This document shows positions 25,287 to 33,572 of a stretch of 64,000 bases of DNA, piece by piece. The stretch comes from DASQJL01 sp036380835. Its GTDB lineage: Bacteria; Eisenbacteria; RBG-16-71-46; SZUA-252. The notes under the pieces were generated by a model. That model searched no databases, was not told where the DNA came from, and saw only the letters and a program-made list of their open reading frames with translations. Made by a program: the position numbers and the translations under genes. The DNA is taken from NCBI GenBank assembly GCA_036380835.1, contig DASVDZ010000036.1:5675-69674 (forward strand), written 5' to 3'. Within the stretch, counting starts at the first letter, position 1. The number at the start of each line of letters is the position of its first letter.

Positions 25287-25360
25287 GCGTTATGTTCCCT
25301 GGGCCGATGCGATCTCTTCGTCACCTTCCGGGCGTGGACACTACCAGAAAGGAACGGCAT

Positions 25361-25990
25361 GTGAAAAAAATAACGCACGTTCGGCGATCCTCCTCCGGTC
25401 CCATGTCCCGCTCCGACTCAAGGCGCACTCGCGTCTCCGCGAAGCGCCCGCGCCGGGCGCCCGCCCCGCGCTCTCGGCTGAGCCCCGACGTCCGGGCCTA
25501 CATCGAGAAGACCGATCGGTATCGCGCGGGGCGCGCGCCGATTCCGATCATGCGCGGCCACGCGGATCGCCTCGAGCGCGCGGTGCGCGGCCTGACGCGG
25601 AAGCAGATGCTCCGCCGCCCGGCGCCGGGAAAGTGGTCGATCGCCGAGATCCTGGGGCATCTCGTCGACACGGAGATCGTCTACGGGTATCGCTACCGGA
25701 TGGCGCTCGCGCAGCCGGGGATGCCGATCCAGGCGTACGACCAGGCGGGGTGGGCCGCCACGTTCACCTACCGGCGGCGCGGCGCGAAGACGATGCTCGC
25801 GCAGATCAAGGCCCTTCGCGCCGTGAACCTCGACCTGGTGACGGGCGTCCCCCGGCCGTGGTGGCGGCGGCACGGGATGCACAGCGAACGCGGGCGGGAG
25901 CCGGTGCGCCGCACGCTGGAGCTGATCGCGGGGCACGACCTGAACCACCTCGATCAGATCCGCGCGATAAGGAAGAAGTTCGGCTGGTGA
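25361..25990 (+). CDS. DinB-like putative metalloenzyme
   Basis: A 209-residue protein of the DinB/YfiT four-helix fold. The GTG start is preferred because AAGGA precedes it by eight bases; an ATG at 25403 lacks a ribosome site. After a basic, probably disordered head, the core has LRRPAPGKWSIAEILGHLVDTE and, near the end, LIAGHDLNHLDQI. The three histidines of the family's metal site are therefore His in GHLVDTE and both in GHDLNH. Relatives include thiol transferases for bacillithiol or mycothiol and unassigned proteins; the substrate cannot be read here. It diverges from the transhydrogenase operon. Confidence 0.8.
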   Translation: MKKITHVRRSSSGPMSRSDSRRTRVSAKRPRRAPAPRSRLSPDVRAYIEKTDRYRAGRAPIPIMRGHADRLERAVRGLTRKQMLRRPAPGKWSIAEILGHLVDTEIVYGYRYRMALAQPGMPIQAYDQAGWAATFTYRRRGAKTMLAQIKALRAVNLDLVTGVPRPWWRRHGMHSERGREPVRRTLELIAGHDLNHLDQIRAIRKKFGW

Positions 25991-26004
25991 AGGGGTAGCG
26001 GGCT

Positions 26005-26736
26005 TCAGCCGCGCCGCGACGGCGCGCCGCGCGCCGCGTCGACGAGCGCCGCCATCAGGCGCCGCGTGAGCGCCGCGTCGGGCATCCGCTCGGGATGCCA
26101 CTGGACGCCCACGTGAAAGGGAAGCTCCGGGCGCTCGATCGCCTCGATCACGCCGTCCTGGCCGCGCGCCGCGAGGCTGAAGCCGCGCCCCGGCTCCGCG
26201 ATCGACTGATGGTGGTAGGAGTTGACCACCGCGCGGTCGACGCCGGCGATCGCGCGAAGCCGGGAACCCGCCTCGAGCGCGATCTCGTGCTCCGGCGCCA
26301 CGCCGTCCTCGTCGTCCTCGTGCTCGCCCGCGCCCGGCAGATCCTCCGGGATGTGCTGGAAGAGCGTGCCGCCCCCCGCCACGTTCAGGATCTGGCACCC
26401 GAGGCAGATGCCCAGGGTCGGGCGCGCCTCGGCCTCGGCCGCCGCGGCGTAGGCGAAGTCGCTCGCGACCCGCTCGGGAGGCGCCAGGAGCTCCGGCCGG
26501 CGCGTCGTCTGCCCGTACATCGCGGGATCGAGATCGCCGCCCCCGGTCAGGACGATCGCGTCGAGCCGGTCGAGCACCTCGCGCGCCTCCTCGCGCGTCG
26601 CGACGATCGGCACGATCAGCGGGATCGCCCCGGCGCGCGCCACCATCCGCACGTAGGTCGAGAGGACGAAGTGTCCGTCGCCGCGCGTGCGGGTGGGTCG
26701 GATGTTGGGGGTGATGCCGATCAGCGGTTTCGCCAC
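26005..26736 (-). CDS. Class I amidotransferase-like peptidase C26 (PuuD-type)
   Basis: A 243-residue cytosolic hydrolase starting at GTG (VAKPLIGITPNI). Peptidase C26 marks are present: GGGDLDPAMYG, the nucleophile elbow GICLGCQILNVAGGGTLFQ with Cys111, VNSYHHQ, and the catalytic pair in GVQWHPE. Relatives such as PuuD hydrolyse gamma-glutamyl-GABA in putrescine breakdown or other gamma-glutamyl amides. No other putrescine genes are close, so the substrate is open. It lies 37 bases downstream of a 2-hydroxyacid dehydrogenase gene on the same strand and may be co-transcribed with it. Confidence 0.87.
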   Translation of the reverse strand: MAKPLIGITPNIRPTRTRGDGHFVLSTYVRMVARAGAIPLIVPIVATREEAREVLDRLDAIVLTGGGDLDPAMYGQTTRRPELLAPPERVASDFAYAAAAEAEARPTLGICLGCQILNVAGGGTLFQHIPEDLPGAGEHEDDEDGVAPEHEIALEAGSRLRAIAGVDRAVVNSYHHQSIAEPGRGFSLAARGQDGVIEAIERPELPFHVGVQWHPERMPDAALTRRLMAALVDAARGAPSRRG

Positions 26737-26773
26737 GATGCGCGCGCGGGACGGGGTCCCGCCCTCCTCATCA

Positions 26774-27811
26774 TTAGTAGCCGCGTTCGAGATCGACCTG
26801 GTTCAGGAGCGGCCGTCCGGCCCGGTCCCGGTCCAGGTTGGCGCGGAAGAGCCCCATCGCGCGCCGCCAATAGCCCGTCGAGGTGCTCGAGACGTGCGGC
26901 GTGAGGAGCACGTTCGAGAGGCCATAGAGCTCGCTGTCGGACGGCGGAAGGCCTCCCTCGAAGACGTCGAGCGCCGCGCCGGCGAGATGCCCGTTCCTTA
27001 GCGCGGCCGCCAGGTCCCGCTCCACGTTGATCTTCCCACGCGCGACGTTCAGGTACCAGGCCCCGCGGCGCATCGCCGCGAAGGCGCGCGCGTCGAAGAC
27101 CCCTTCCGTCTCGGGCGTGTGGGGCGCGGTCACGAGCACGGCGTCCGACTCCCCGAGCAGGCGGTCGAGATCGCCCGGTCCGAGCACCTGGTCCACGCGC
27201 GGCTCCTCGGCCGGGAGGCCGATCGCGCTCAGGAGATCCGGGTCGAACGCCTCGGCCCGCTCCGGGTGCCGCCGGAGCGCGACGACCCGCATGCCGAACG
27301 CGATCGCCCGCCGCGCGCACTCCCGGCCGATCGCGCCGTATCCGAAGATGCCGAGCGTCTTCCCGAAGAGCTCGCGCGGGATCCGCGACCCCGACCACCA
27401 CGCCTCGCGCTTCATGCCCCCGGGGCCGGTCTGCTCCTCGATCGCCGGGCGGAATCCGCGGGCGAGCGCGATCAGCATTCCCATCACGTGCTCGGCCATC
27501 GGGATCGCGTGCACGCCGCGCGAGTTGGTCACCGCGGTCCGTCGCGCGCGGATCCCGGGCGTGAGGTAGGGCCCGACGCCCGCCGACGGCGTGTGGAGCC
27601 AGCGGAGCCGCTCCGCGCGGTCGAGCGCCTCGGCGCCGGGGAACCAGGAGAAGAGGATCTCCGCCACGGGGAGCGCCGCCTCGAGCGCTTCGTCGCTCCG
27701 CGCGCGGACGATCTCGAGGTCGGGGTAGTCCCGCGCGAGGGCGTCCGCCTCCGCGTCGGGGATGGACCACGCCTCCGATCCGTCGTCGAGTCCCAGCACC
27801 AGTCGTTTCAT
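26774..27811 (-). CDS. D-2-hydroxyacid dehydrogenase
   Basis: A 345-residue NAD(P)-dependent dehydrogenase. The internal ATG opening MKRLVLGLDDGSEAW is used, with a GAGGGGGG run nine bases before it. The catalytic domain is split around the Rossmann domain: LGIFGYGAIGRECARRAIAFGMRVV gives the GxGxxG fingerprint. The catalytic set is visible as Arg in LNVARGKINVERDL, Glu in ALDVFEGGLP and His in LLTPHVSSTS. Sequence around HTPSAGVGPYL resembles enzymes reducing glyoxylate or hydroxypyruvate, but specificity cannot be fixed. It sits between a DUF885 gene (31 bases upstream) and a C26 peptidase gene, all minus strand, probably one operon. Confidence 0.88.
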   Translation of the reverse strand: MKRLVLGLDDGSEAWSIPDAEADALARDYPDLEIVRARSDEALEAALPVAEILFSWFPGAEALDRAERLRWLHTPSAGVGPYLTPGIRARRTAVTNSRGVHAIPMAEHVMGMLIALARGFRPAIEEQTGPGGMKREAWWSGSRIPRELFGKTLGIFGYGAIGRECARRAIAFGMRVVALRRHPERAEAFDPDLLSAIGLPAEEPRVDQVLGPGDLDRLLGESDAVLVTAPHTPETEGVFDARAFAAMRRGAWYLNVARGKINVERDLAAALRNGHLAGAALDVFEGGLPPSDSELYGLSNVLLTPHVSSTSTGYWRRAMGLFRANLDRDRAGRPLLNQVDLERGY

Positions 27812-27842
27812 CGCGCGTCGCCCCCCTCGATCCACGGCGCCG

Positions 27843-29582
27843 TCAAAGCGACGGCCCGTCGTCGTTCAGGAGCATCCGGCGGAGCAGCACGACCGGGAGC
27901 GCCCCCTGCGAAAGAATCGTGTCGTGGAACTTCGCCAGATCGAACGACGTCCCCTCCTTCTTCTGGAGGTCGTCCCGGAGCTTCCGGATCTGGAGCGCGC
28001 CCACCGTGTAGACGATGTACGTCGGATCGAACGCGGCGCGATACGCCTCGCGCTCCGCGTTCGGCCGCTCCATCCCGGCGTGGTCGACGAAGTACTGCGT
28101 GGCCTCGTCCATCGACATGCCGCGCGTGTGGACCCGAAGCCCCACCTGGAGCCGGCACGAGCGGACGAGCGCCCAGCGGAGCATCCCGAATTCCTTCTTC
28201 GGGTCGTCCTTGGCGTAGCCGTGGTCGAAGAGCGCCTCCTCGACGTAGAGCCCCCACCCCTCGGCGAACGAGCCGCAGCCCATGGTCTTCCGCGCGTAGG
28301 TCGGCGCCTTGGGGCCGAACAGGTAGTGGACGTAGTGGCCGGGATAGCACTCGTGGATCGAGACCGAGGGGAGCGTCCAGCGGCTGTAGCCCTGGAGGTG
28401 CTGCTCGACCCGGTCGGGCGTCCAGTCCGCGCCGGGGAGCGTCACGTTGTAGTACGCGTCGCGCGCCTTCGTCTCGAGCGGTCCCGGGCCATCGAACGAG
28501 GCGAAGGATCGGCTCGCCGCGTACTCGGGGGTGGGGCGCACCCCGAGCGGAACCTCGGACGGCAGGTCGATGAAGTGCGACGAGACGCAGTAGTCGCGGA
28601 GCGACGCGAGGAGCGCGCGCACCTCGTCGAGGAGCCCGTCCTTCGCGGGGTGGTCGCGCCGCATCATGGCGATGACCGAGTCCATGGGGGCGCCCGGGGC
28701 GATCCGGGCGGCGCAGTCGCGATACCGCGTCTCGAGCCGCTCTAGCTCCCGCGAGCCGACCGCCAGGAGCGTGTCGACCGGCTCGTCGATCATCTCCTCG
28801 TCGTGGAGCCGCCTCCGGTAGTTCGGCTCCCCGAGGACGTAGGTGCCGTGGCTCCGCGGCATCAGGTCCTCGCGCAGCCACTTCACGTACGCGCGCGTCG
28901 CGTCCTCCGCGGTCTTCTTCGCGGCGGCGAACTTCCGGAGGAGCGACGGGTCCTTCACCGAGGCGAAGGCGCGGGTGACGTCGGTCTCCAGGTAGTCGAT
29001 CGAGCCCTCGAGGTCCTCCGCCGCGAACTGAACGAAGAGGGGCGGCGGATTCTCGAGATTCTCCTTCCCGTTCGCGAACAGCCGCGGCGCCAGCGCGAGG
29101 CGCGCGATCACCGACCGGAGCCGCTCCTCCGCGGGGGCGAACGGCCGCGCGATCAGGTTCTCGATGCTCCAGGCGAATCCGTAGCGCGAGGGGTCGTTCT
29201 GCCAGGGGCGGAGCACCGTCCACTCGAAGAGGCGTCCGTCCACGGTCCGTTGGAAGAAGGCGTAGTCGATCCTCGAGTCGGCGTCGAGCTTCGCCGGGTC
29301 GATCGTCTCGAGCGCGGCCAGCGTCGCCCGGAGCCGGGCGGCGTACCGGTCGATCGCCGCCTTCGAGTAGTCCTCGAGCTCGCGGTCGTGATCGTGCACG
29401 CCCATGTACGTCGCGTAGGACGGCTGGAACGCGAAGCTCTCATCGGTCGCGCTCCGGACGAGCGCCTCGAAGCGCTGCTGGTCGCCGCGGGGCGCCGTCG
29501 CGCCGGCGGCGGGAAGCGGGGCCCCCCAGACCACCCCCAGGAAGAGCGCGGCGGCGACGAACAGCGCGTGCGGTCGGTTCAT
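27843..29582 (-). CDS. Secreted DUF885-family putative metallopeptidase
   Basis: A 579-residue protein with GGGAGG five bases before the ATG and a signal peptide (ALFVAAALFLGVVWGAPLPAAGA). DUF885 proteins are helical and carry an HExxxxH motif like M2/M32-type peptidases; here it is His410-Glu411 and His416 in SIHECYPGHYVHY, with a downstream GSFAEGWGLYVEEALF supplying the third ligand glutamate. This supports an exported zinc peptidase, although activity in the family is mostly predicted. About 24 bases separate it from the TauE-like gene upstream. It may begin or sit within the minus-strand run down to 26005. Confidence 0.85.
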   Translation of the reverse strand: MNRPHALFVAAALFLGVVWGAPLPAAGATAPRGDQQRFEALVRSATDESFAFQPSYATYMGVHDHDRELEDYSKAAIDRYAARLRATLAALETIDPAKLDADSRIDYAFFQRTVDGRLFEWTVLRPWQNDPSRYGFAWSIENLIARPFAPAEERLRSVIARLALAPRLFANGKENLENPPPLFVQFAAEDLEGSIDYLETDVTRAFASVKDPSLLRKFAAAKKTAEDATRAYVKWLREDLMPRSHGTYVLGEPNYRRRLHDEEMIDEPVDTLLAVGSRELERLETRYRDCAARIAPGAPMDSVIAMMRRDHPAKDGLLDEVRALLASLRDYCVSSHFIDLPSEVPLGVRPTPEYAASRSFASFDGPGPLETKARDAYYNVTLPGADWTPDRVEQHLQGYSRWTLPSVSIHECYPGHYVHYLFGPKAPTYARKTMGCGSFAEGWGLYVEEALFDHGYAKDDPKKEFGMLRWALVRSCRLQVGLRVHTRGMSMDEATQYFVDHAGMERPNAEREAYRAAFDPTYIVYTVGALQIRKLRDDLQKKEGTSFDLAKFHDTILSQGALPVVLLRRMLLNDDGPSL

Positions 29583-29605
29583 CGAATCCTCCCTTTCCTC
29601 AGAGT

Positions 29606-30388
29606 TCAGGGGGCCGCCGGAGCCGCGCCCGCGCGGCTCCGGGGCCGACCGAAGATCATGCGCGCCGCGACCGCGACCAGGAAGATCGCGAAGAGGCGCG
29701 AGAGCGTGGGGCCCCGCGTCACCTGGGCGAGGCTCGCCCCCAGGAGGGCGCCCGCGGCCCCTCCGGCGAGAAGGGCCGGGAGGCCGGGCCGCGCGGCCAA
29801 TCCGCCGCGCGCGTACGAGACGACGCCGGCGACGCCGACCGGAACGATCATCAGGAGCGCGATCCCCTGGGCCGCGTGCTGCGCGACCCCCTGCCCGAGG
29901 ACGAGGAGCGGCACGAGGATCGTCCCCCCGCCGATACCGAGGAGCCCGGCGAGGAACCCAACGCCGAACCCCAGCGCCGCGTTCGCCCCCCAAGGCCAGG
30001 CCGCGGCGGTCGCCGTCGCGGCGGGCGGCGCCATGAGGAGCCGCGCGGCGGTGGCCAGGATGGCGACGCCGAAGGCGCGACGAAGCCACGTTCCCGGCGT
30101 GCGCCGAGCCGCGCGCGCGCCGAGGGCGACGCCGGGCACCGCGCCCGCCGCGAGGATCAGCGCGAGCGCCAGGTCGAGGCGCTCGTGCGTCAGGTACGGG
30201 ACGACCGCGACGAGCGCCGCGACGATGATGAAGGCAAGGGACGTCGCCTGCGCCTCGTGTTGCGACTCGCCCACGACGTGGGTGAGGAGCGGCACGAGCA
30301 GGATGCCACCCCCGACGCCCATCATTCCGCCCAGGGCGCCCGAGACGAGCCCGAGTCCGATCATCAGGGGAAGCGCGTGTCGCGTCAT
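29606..30388 (-). CDS. TauE/SafE-family membrane permease
   Basis: A 260-residue inner-membrane protein with about eight helices in two inverted halves. The first half opens LMIGLGLVSGALGGMMGVGGGILLVPLL and the second GFGVGFLAGLLGIGGGTILVPLLVLG; this paired GGGxLxVP pattern defines TauE/SafE (sulfite or other organosulfur anion exporters). An internal ATG (MTRHALPL) is used, because the preceding frame lacks membrane character and overlaps the divergent kinase promoter region. The last helix is followed by a short Arg/Ala tail. Substrate not known; it could be sulfite, sulfoacetate or another anion. Confidence 0.88.
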   Translation of the reverse strand: MTRHALPLMIGLGLVSGALGGMMGVGGGILLVPLLTHVVGESQHEAQATSLAFIIVAALVAVVPYLTHERLDLALALILAAGAVPGVALGARAARRTPGTWLRRAFGVAILATAARLLMAPPAATATAAAWPWGANAALGFGVGFLAGLLGIGGGTILVPLLVLGQGVAQHAAQGIALLMIVPVGVAGVVSYARGGLAARPGLPALLAGGAAGALLGASLAQVTRGPTLSRLFAIFLVAVAARMIFGRPRSRAGAAPAAP

Positions 30389-30486
30389 GGCTTGGCAGGG
30401 CACCGTAGCACAGCCGGACGCCGCGCGCGTTGACATTCCGGAACCCGGGCGCCTACGCTTCGGCGCCGCCGTCGCGCGGCAACGCC

Positions 30487-31875
30487 ATGTTCCCCCAACG
30501 ACACAGCATCCGCGCCCGCGTCTATTGGACGCTCGTCTTCCTCGCCGCCCTCGTCCTGGTCATGAACGGGACGATCTTCTATTCGATCAAGAAGTCGCAG
30601 GCGCTGCTCGACGTGGAGCTGGGGAAGCGGCTCGAGGGGACCGCCCAGATCGCGGCGCTCGTCGTGAAGCCCGAACAGGTCGACGCGCTGACGGCGGCGG
30701 CGCCGCCGTCCGATTCGACCGCGGCCGATTCGGTCCTCACCGACTTCGTGATCCAGATGGACGCCATCGAGGCCTCCGACAAGATCCGCACCGAGTGGGC
30801 CCACGTCGCGGAGGGCGCGGAGGCGTCGAACATCGTCCTGCTCGATCCGGGATCGCGCGTGCTGCTCCGGCTGCACGAGCCGTTCGGCTTCGAGCGCGAC
30901 GTCCTGACGCTGGACCGCGTCGCGCTGACCCGCGCGTTCATTGGCGAGGCGTCGCACTCGGCGCTCTATCAGAAGGACAACCAGTACCTCCGTTCGGGAT
31001 ACGCGCCGGTCCAGGACGCCGACGGGAACGTCCGCGGCGTCGTGGTCGTGGAGGGGGCGTCGAGCGCGTTCCGTCCTCTCGAGGCCATCCGGCGCTCCCT
31101 GATCGGCGCGGCGATCTTCGCCTCGCTCCTCGTCGTGTTGATCGGCCTGGGCTACGTCCGCACGGTGGGGCAGCTCAACCGCATGGAGGAGAATCTCCGG
31201 CACACCGACTTGCTGGCGTCGGTGGGCCAGGTGGCCGCCGGCGTGGCCCACGAGATCCGGAACCCGCTCGCCGTGCTGCGCGGGGCCACCTCGCGCCTCA
31301 ACAAGGTGGAGAGCCTGAGCGCGGCCCAGCGCGGCGAGCTCCTCGCCATGATCGACGAGGAATTGAACCGGATGGGCTCGGTGGTCCAGAACTTCCTCGA
31401 CCTCTCGCGCCGTCCCAAGGAGGAGCCGCAGCAGTTCGAGCTGAAGCCGGTCCTGGAGCGGTCGCTCGACATCCTTCGGGTCGAGCTGGGCCGTTCCAAG
31501 GTCGCGGTCGAGCTGGAATGGAAGGCGCCGGACGCGCTGACCCTCCTGGGAGACCCGCACGCGATGCACCACGTCTTCCTCAACCTGGCGCTCAACGCCC
31601 GCGACGTCATGCCGGCCGGCGGGCGCCTCACGGTGCGGGTGCGGTCGAGGCGGGGCGAGGCGCGCATCCAATTCGAGGACACGGGCCCCGGCGTGCCGCG
31701 CGCGCTTCGCGACAAGATCTTCGAGCCCTTCTACACGACGCGGGCCACCGGAACGGGGCTCGGGCTCGCCTTCGTCGATCGGATCGTCACGGAGCACGGC
31801 GGATCGGTTACAGTAGGGAACGCCCCCACGGGGGGCGCGGTGTTCGAGATCCTCCTCCCCGTCGAGAACGGATAG
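30487..31875 (+). CDS. Membrane sensor histidine kinase, NtrB/ZraS-like
   Basis: A 462-residue sensor: one membrane helix at ~15-35 (VYWTLVFLAALVLVMNGTIFY), a periplasmic domain of about 170 residues with dCache/sCache-like character, a second helix at ~205-225, then the kinase. The start MFPQRHSIRARVYW is used. The phosphoacceptor is His255 in GVAHEIRNPLAVLRG. The ATPase domain shows NLALNARDVMPAGG, EDTGPGV, FEPFYTTRATGTGLGLAFV. Such kinases normally pair with sigma-54 activators. The next gene, three bases on, encodes exactly that. Together they form a two-component system; the sensed signal is unknown. Confidence 0.92.
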   Translation: MFPQRHSIRARVYWTLVFLAALVLVMNGTIFYSIKKSQALLDVELGKRLEGTAQIAALVVKPEQVDALTAAAPPSDSTAADSVLTDFVIQMDAIEASDKIRTEWAHVAEGAEASNIVLLDPGSRVLLRLHEPFGFERDVLTLDRVALTRAFIGEASHSALYQKDNQYLRSGYAPVQDADGNVRGVVVVEGASSAFRPLEAIRRSLIGAAIFASLLVVLIGLGYVRTVGQLNRMEENLRHTDLLASVGQVAAGVAHEIRNPLAVLRGATSRLNKVESLSAAQRGELLAMIDEELNRMGSVVQNFLDLSRRPKEEPQQFELKPVLERSLDILRVELGRSKVAVELEWKAPDALTLLGDPHAMHHVFLNLALNARDVMPAGGRLTVRVRSRRGEARIQFEDTGPGVPRALRDKIFEPFYTTRATGTGLGLAFVDRIVTEHGGSVTVGNAPTGGAVFEILLPVENG

Positions 31876-31878
31876 GTC

Positions 31879-33276
31879 ATGGCCGAACGAATCCTGGTTG
31901 CCGAAGACAAAGAGAACCTCTGCCGCCTCATCGAGGCCACCCTGTCCGAGACGGGCTACGAGGTCGCGGTCGCGCTCGGCGGCGACGCCGCCATCCACGA
32001 GCTCTCGGCGCGCCCCTTCGACCTGGTGATCACCGACATGCGGATGCCCGGCGCGAGCGGAGCCGAGGTCTTCCGGCACGCGCGGACGCAGTCCTACCAG
32101 CCCGACGTGATCATCATGACCGCCTTCGGCGACGCGCGCGAGGCGGTCCAGATGATGAAGGAGGGCGCGGCCGACTACATCCTCAAGGACAACATCCTCG
32201 AGGAGCTGCCCGTGCGGGTGCGGCAGGTGCTCGACCACCGGAAGCTCCGCGCGGAGTCGACCGTCCTGAAGGGGCGGATCGAGAACCTGCGCGAGCAGAA
32301 TCCGCTCCACCGGTTCGAGACGATCGTCGGGCAGAGCCCGGCGATGCGCGACGCGCTCGGCCTGGCGCAGCGCGTGGCCCCCACCGACGCGAGCGTCCTG
32401 CTCCTGGGCGAGAGCGGAACGGGCAAGGAAGTCTTCGCGCAGGCGATCCACGCGTCGAGCCATCGCGCCGACGCGCCGTTCGTGCCGGTCAACTGCGGCG
32501 CCCTCCCCGAGACGCTCCTCGAATCGGAGCTCTTCGGACACGAGCGGGGCGCGTTCACCGGCGCGATCCGCACCAAACCCGGACGGTTCGAGGTCGCCGA
32601 CCAGGGGACCGTCTTCCTGGACGAGATCGGCGAGCTGCCGCAGAGCACGCAGGTCAAGCTCCTCCGCTTCCTCCAGGACCACATCTATGTCCGGGTCGGC
32701 GGCGAGGAGATGCGCCGCGCCGACGTCCGCATCCTGGCCGCGACGAACCGGCATCTGGAGGAGATGATCCACGAGGGGCGCTTCCGCGAGGACCTCTTCT
32801 ACCGCCTGAACGTCTTCCCGATCCGGCTCGTCCCCCTGCGCGAGCGCCGGGAGGACATCCCCGCCCTGGTCACGCACTTCCTGGCGTCGCAGGAGCGCTC
32901 GATCGATGGCCTCTCGCCGGAGGCGCTCGAGTACCTCCGCTCGTACGACTTCCCGGGCAACATCCGCGAGCTCCAGAACCTGATCGAGCGCGCCTGCATT
33001 CTCGCGGGGAAGGGGCCGATCCTTCGCGACCACTTCCCGCTCGAGCGCCGGCGGGCCGCGACCGAATCGGTCGACCTCCTGGCCATGGGCCTGAGCCTCG
33101 AGCAGATGGAAAAGCGCATGATCCTCGAAGCGCTGGACAAGGCGCAGGGGAACAAGACCAAGGCCGCCGCGCTGCTCGGGATCTCCCGGCGGGCGCTCTA
33201 CTCGCGCATGGAGAGTCATGGGGTCCCCATCGGCGCGGTCGAGGCGGAATCGAGCGAGTCGCCCGCCAGCGGGTGA
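31879..33276 (+). CDS. NtrC-family sigma-54-dependent response regulator
   Basis: A 465-residue regulator with three domains. A receiver (1-120) has acceptor Asp53 in VITDMRMPG. A sigma-54 AAA+ domain (~140-375) has Walker A GESGTGKE, the RNA polymerase-contacting loop GAFTGA at 224-229, Walker B VFLDEIGELP and the arginine finger region FREDLFYRLNVF. A Fis-type helix-turn-helix closes the protein (AQGNKTKAAALLGISRRALYSRM). All motifs needed for open-complex formation are intact. It is co-transcribed with the kinase before it. A strong sigma-54 promoter lies about 200 bases downstream, ahead of a secreted protein gene, making that gene its likely target. Confidence 0.95.
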   Translation: MAERILVAEDKENLCRLIEATLSETGYEVAVALGGDAAIHELSARPFDLVITDMRMPGASGAEVFRHARTQSYQPDVIIMTAFGDAREAVQMMKEGAADYILKDNILEELPVRVRQVLDHRKLRAESTVLKGRIENLREQNPLHRFETIVGQSPAMRDALGLAQRVAPTDASVLLLGESGTGKEVFAQAIHASSHRADAPFVPVNCGALPETLLESELFGHERGAFTGAIRTKPGRFEVADQGTVFLDEIGELPQSTQVKLLRFLQDHIYVRVGGEEMRRADVRILAATNRHLEEMIHEGRFREDLFYRLNVFPIRLVPLRERREDIPALVTHFLASQERSIDGLSPEALEYLRSYDFPGNIRELQNLIERACILAGKGPILRDHFPLERRRAATESVDLLAMGLSLEQMEKRMILEALDKAQGNKTKAAALLGISRRALYSRMESHGVPIGAVEAESSESPASG

Positions 33277-33471
33277 TCGGCCGCCGCCCCCGAATCTCTC
33301 TCCATTCCACCCCTATACCCAACCGTACGCGCCCGACGACCCGGCGTCCCGATTGGGAACGGTCGGCGTCCGACAGGTGTGCCCCAGCGACACGCGGCGC
33401 CGTCGGCTAACTCCTCGCAACCAAACGCGTTCATCGTCACGGGTCGGTAATCGTGCCCATAACTCGTTACG

Positions 33472-33487
33472 TGGCTCGGAGTTTGCT
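33472..33487 (+). promoter_or_regulatory. Sigma-54 promoter (-24/-12) for the secreted helical protein gene
   Basis: TGGCTCG-GAGT-TTGCT matches the TGGCACG-N4-TTGCW consensus with a single change in the -24 box. The invariant GG and GC are separated by exactly ten bases. Expected transcription start is near 33498, about 75 bases before the ATG at 33573. It lies just after the gene for an NtrC-type activator. Short dyads upstream (GTCGG-CGT-CCGAC, 33362-33374) could be activator sites. Confidence 0.75.
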
Positions 33488-33572
33488 ACTTCTACCTCCG
33501 ACCATGTTCCCCCCTTGCCGGTATGGTCGAAGTGAACGTTGATCCGAATCGCGACCGATAGGGCGACCGGAA

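Noticed and set aside
30487..33276. PrsK/PrsR pair known to control PEP-CTERM genes
   Set aside because: The kinase is far shorter, with two membrane helices instead of the many in PrsK, and the nearby sigma-54 promoter serves another gene.
28803..33410. 1500-codon open frame on the plus strand running over several genes
   Set aside because: It crosses the DUF885, TauE, kinase and regulator genes in the wrong frame or strand and has Arg/Pro-rich composition with no motif.
33277..33572. Cyclic-di-GMP or other known riboswitch in the gap after the NtrC-type gene
   Set aside because: No recognisable conserved core was found; the gap is explained by a sigma-54 promoter.
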